Assembly (NCBI GenBank): GCA_044445965.1
Contig: JBIOEJ010000126.1
Span: 1-16,948 of the forward strand
Source: GAS188 sp044445965
GTDB lineage: Bacteria > Pseudomonadota > Alphaproteobacteria > Rhizobiales > Beijerinckiaceae
Length of the DNA stretch: 16,948 bases
Reading direction: 5' to 3'
A program made the translations under genes and the position numbers. The notes beneath the pieces are model-generated. The model had not been told where the DNA came from. It saw only the letters and a list, made by a program, of their open reading frames with translations, and did no database searches. Positions 14,734-16,948 of the stretch are shown piece after piece; positions within the stretch are counted from its first letter, which is position 1; each line of letters starts with the position of its first letter.

Positions 14734-15987
14734 TCACTTGCTCGGCTTGTTGTACATGTATTTCACGTCCGCGATGTCTCGCGGCCAGATGATCGGCGCG
14801 TCGTCGGCGTCCTGATCTTTCTTGTCATATTGGACGAGAGCGACCGGCGCCGCCATGAACTGGTGGTAGGCCCAGTCCGGACTGTGGCTGGTCGAGAAGC
14901 TGTACATTCCGCGGCCGCCGAGCAGGTGGGTCTGCTCCAGCGCGGCGACGATCGCCTTGCCGTCGGTCGATTTGGCTCGGGTGATCGCATCGGCGAGCAC
15001 CATCATCGCGTCGTAATTCTCGATCGCCTGCGGCGACGGGTTCTCGTTGTATTTCTTCTTGAACGCCGCCACGAAGGCCTTGGTCTTGTCGTTCCACGCG
15101 TTCTTGGGCAACCCCACGATCTCCGTGACCAGGTAGACGCCGGCATCGCCGACATTCTTCCAGAATGTCGGGTCGACCGCCGGACCGCCGGAATTGGCGA
15201 TGCCCGTATGCGCGGTCGGCGCGAAGCCTTGCGTGTATGACTGGCTCACCATCGGATAGGCGCCGGCCTCGCTGAACTCCGTCATGAAGAAGTCATAGGG
15301 CGGCGTGTGGCTCTTGAACCGCTCGATCTGTGCGGTGAACTCGGTGGAGTTCGGATCGGCGCCGACGACATCGTATTTGATGCCGTTCTTGTCCAGGATC
15401 GGCAGCAGCACGTCGCGCGCGCTCTGTCCGCCATCGGTCTTCTCGTAAATGACCGCCACGTTCTTGAAGCCGGCGGCGGCGATCCAATCGCCGTATTTGG
15501 TTGCGATCAGCGCCTGGTTGGGCGCCACCCGGAAGACCTCCGGATAGCCCTTGGCGGTGATGCTCAGCGCCCAGACGTCCACCGCGAGGATCGGGATGCC
15601 GGCCTTATGGGCAACTTCCATCTCGGCAAGGAAGACCGATGAGTGGAACTCGCCTGTGATGGCGACGACATGCTCCTGCGAGACCAGACGTTCGGCCGCC
15701 GCGGTGCCTTCCTCGGGTTGGCCGCGCGTGTCTTGGTAGCTGACCTCGACCTGGCGTCCGAGCAGACCGCCATTGGCGTTGATCTCCTCGGCCGCGAGCT
15801 GGGTCGCTTGCTTCATCAGTGCGCCTTCGGCGTAGCCGCCGGGCGGCGACAACGGACCGACCCAGCCGATCTTGATCGGGTCCGCCGCCTGCGCAGGCGC
15901 TCCCATGAGCAGCGCCGGCGCAAGGACGAGCCCGCCGATGAGCAGCAGATGCTTACCCGTGATATGCCGACCTTCTTTGACGCGCAT
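14734..15987 (-). CDS. HAAT-family periplasmic binding protein (type-1 fold)
   Basis: 417-residue ligand receptor of the branched-chain-amino-acid-type importer. A Sec signal peptide is visible: basic N-terminus, hydrophobic LLLIGGLVLAPALLMGA, cleavage after AQA (around residue 34). The mature part starts IKIGWVGPLSPPGGYAEGAL and contains AAEEINANGGLLGRQVEV and ITGEFHSSVFLAEMEVA, typical of the Peripla_BP_6 class. The start ATG at 15987 has a strong GGAGG (15994-15998) six bases upstream. It is the first gene of the operon. The class binds branched-chain amino acids but also amides, urea and aromatic acids; the gene order resembles urea transporters too, but this protein does not look like UrtA. 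Ligand open. Confidence 0.9.
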   Translation of the reverse strand: MRVKEGRHITGKHLLLIGGLVLAPALLMGAPAQAADPIKIGWVGPLSPPGGYAEGALMKQATQLAAEEINANGGLLGRQVEVSYQDTRGQPEEGTAAAERLVSQEHVVAITGEFHSSVFLAEMEVAHKAGIPILAVDVWALSITAKGYPEVFRVAPNQALIATKYGDWIAAAGFKNVAVIYEKTDGGQSARDVLLPILDKNGIKYDVVGADPNSTEFTAQIERFKSHTPPYDFFMTEFSEAGAYPMVSQSYTQGFAPTAHTGIANSGGPAVDPTFWKNVGDAGVYLVTEIVGLPKNAWNDKTKAFVAAFKKKYNENPSPQAIENYDAMMVLADAITRAKSTDGKAIVAALEQTHLLGGRGMYSFSTSHSPDWAYHQFMAAPVALVQYDKKDQDADDAPIIWPRDIADVKYMYNKPSK

Positions 15988-16190
15988 TGTCTCCCTCCAA
16001 TCTTTGTCGTGTTAGATGAGATGAGCTCTTGACGGTACCTCGGTGGCAATTTGCAGTTCAACACAGTGGAAGCCCCGCAGCAAGGCCGGACTGCGATCCG
16101 GGCCGAGCGCGGGCTGGCAAAGAGACCCGCCGGCCTCGGCGATCCATGGCTTTCTCGGACGAGGTCGCTCACGACGAACGGAGTTCCGCG

Positions 16191-16673
16191 ATGGCGCGAT
16201 TTGCCCGCCCAGCCGATGCCTCGCAGGTCGTGGCTCTCTATCATGCCGTTTGGCATGAGACCCAAGCTCCCTTCATGCCCATTGAAGAACGCACGCGAAG
16301 GACATTGACGTTCTTCGTCCGGCGAGTGTCAGCGTTGCGGGCGACAACTCTGGTGGAAGAGCGAGGTGGCTCGATCGTGGGATTTTCAGCTTGGAGCGGG
16401 CGGCTCTTGGGACAGATTTTTGTCGCTAAGGCCTTTCGGGGCACGAATGTCGCGCCTCTCCTCATGGCGGCCGCGGAACGTGAAATGGCGGATCGAGGTA
16501 TTGCTGAAGCGGAATTACATTGCGTCGTGGGGAATGATCGTGCGCGCCGCTTCTATGAGCGTATGGGTTGGACTCACCAAGGAGAAATATTCGAGCCGGT
16601 GCTCGGCAAAGGTGGTGAGGTCGGCGTGGCGTTCTGGCGCATGATCAAAACCCTCTGTCAGCCGAACAAGTGA
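16191..16673 (+). CDS. GNAT-family N-acetyltransferase
   Basis: 160-residue acetyltransferase that would transfer acetyl from acetyl-CoA to an amine of an unknown acceptor. The acetyl-CoA segment is IFVAKAFRGTNVAPLLMAAA (motif A; the second loop Gly is replaced by Asn), followed by VGNDRARRFYERMGW (motif B), both in the expected order. ATG at 16191 is chosen because GGAG (16180-16183) is seven bases upstream; longer versions from 16146 or 16029 add Arg/Pro-rich residues outside the fold. It diverges from the HAAT operon. By eye its GC is lower than its neighbours', suggesting later acquisition. Single gene, no partner visible. Confidence 0.8.
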   Translation: MARFARPADASQVVALYHAVWHETQAPFMPIEERTRRTLTFFVRRVSALRATTLVEERGGSIVGFSAWSGRLLGQIFVAKAFRGTNVAPLLMAAAEREMADRGIAEAELHCVVGNDRARRFYERMGWTHQGEIFEPVLGKGGEVGVAFWRMIKTLCQPNK

Positions 16674-16712
16674 GACGGCGACTTCTCCTTGCGGCGCTCG
16701 ATGCTCGGTCGG

Positions 16713-16802
16713 CCAAGCCTGCTCGACCTCGGCGAAGGTCTCGCCCTCGAAGATGATCGCGTCGCGCTGACCGATGAGGCGGCCTGCGAATGCGCCCTCA
16801 TC
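16713..16802 (-). pseudogene. HicB-like antitoxin remnant
   Basis: Thirty codons on the minus strand read like the N-terminal half of a HicB-family antitoxin: DEGAFAGRLIGQRDA followed by IIFEGETFAEVEQAW, the characteristic G-x-RD-x-I-x-F-x-G-x-T-x-x-E-(L/V) pattern. The normal first residues and start codon are missing: a TGA sits at 16815-16817 in this frame with no ATG between. After the Trp the similarity stops. No HicA toxin gene is seen. The match is from memory of the family pattern, so the call is moderate. Confidence 0.45.
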
Positions 16803-16948
16803 GGCCTTCGCCCCTCAGCCAAGCCTCGCCGCGCGCATAAAGCGCCTCGACCTCCGGCCCCTTCAACCCGGGCATGTCGGGCTTCACCTCGTAGCCTATC
16901 TGCGTCTGCAGATAGGCGAGGTGGCGGTAGCCTTCGGGAAACCGCCGC
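16798..16948 (-). CDS. C-terminal end of a small unrecognised protein, possibly NTF2-like
   Basis: Only the last 49 codons are in the window; the gene enters from the right edge and stops at TGA 16798-16800. The visible tail, RRFPEGYRHLAYLQTQIG and KPDMPGLKGPEVEALYARG, resembles the end of small SnoaL/NTF2-like proteins of alphaproteobacteria as I recall them, but there is too little to assign a function. The stop overlaps the first codon of the HicB-like remnant. Confidence 0.5.
   Translation of the reverse strand, partial: RRFPEGYRHLAYLQTQIGYEVKPDMPGLKGPEVEALYARGEAWLRGEGR

Noticed and set aside
14734..15987. Urea-type (Urt) transporter interpretation
   Set aside because: Gene order fits, but the binding protein lacks the UrtA-like N-terminal pattern and no urease or urt-specific gene is near; kept as generic HAAT.
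16029..16190. N-terminal extension of the acetyltransferase
   Set aside because: Non-ATG start and Arg/Pro-rich residues outside the GNAT fold; a good ribosome site precedes 16191.
1..16948. CRISPR array, transposase, tRNA or rRNA
   Set aside because: No regularly spaced repeats, no insertion-sequence ends or transposase motifs, and no tRNA/rRNA-like segments were seen on either strand.

Overview
The window reads as a high-GC chromosomal segment of an alphaproteobacterium, most likely of the Hyphomicrobiales (Rhizobiales). This rests on GC-rich codon use, densely overlapping ATGA/GTGA gene junctions, and a NirA-type nitrite reductase paired with a flavodoxin-less CysJ-like reductase. No rRNA, tRNA, insertion sequence or CRISPR array was seen. 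Species assignment is not possible from the sequence alone.

Region 1 (about 1-5726, minus strand) is a compact transport and catabolism operon. In transcription order it holds a family-3 periplasmic binding protein with a Tat-like signal, an ABC ATPase, two polar-amino-acid-type permeases, a FAD-dependent amine/amino-acid oxidoreductase, and, after a 193-bp gap, a cytosine-deaminase-like amidohydrolase that runs off the left edge. The set suggests uptake, oxidation and deamination of a small nitrogen compound, which cannot be named.

Region 2 (5916-10157, minus strand) is a nitrite assimilation operon: a formate/nitrite-family channel, a siroheme/4Fe-4S nitrite reductase, and an NADPH reductase whose flavodoxin domain is replaced by an N-terminal iron-sulfur motif. 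The 338-bp divergent region upstream holds a sigma-54-like -24/-12 element about 70-80 bp before the channel gene and an NtrC-like palindrome about 115 bp upstream of the predicted start site. Nitrogen-limitation control is therefore likely. A conserved-looking gene of unknown function (10496-10999, plus strand) diverges from the same region.

Region 3 (11258-15987, minus strand) is a complete branched-chain-amino-acid-type (HAAT) ABC transporter: binding protein, LivH, LivM, LivG and LivF. A hairpin lies between the binding protein and the permease genes.

Region 4 (16000-16948) looks accessory. It has a GNAT acetyltransferase of visibly lower GC on the plus strand, a short antisense-oriented remnant resembling a HicB antitoxin, and the 3' end of a small protein entering from the right edge on the minus strand.

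The unifying theme is nitrogen acquisition: three separate uptake systems, with reduction, oxidation or deamination enzymes beside two of them. The most notable points are the sigma-54/NtrC control region, the iron-sulfur NADPH reductase and its N-terminal motif shared with NirA, the altered pocket residues of the deaminase, and a possible translation-controlling leader before the first binding protein.
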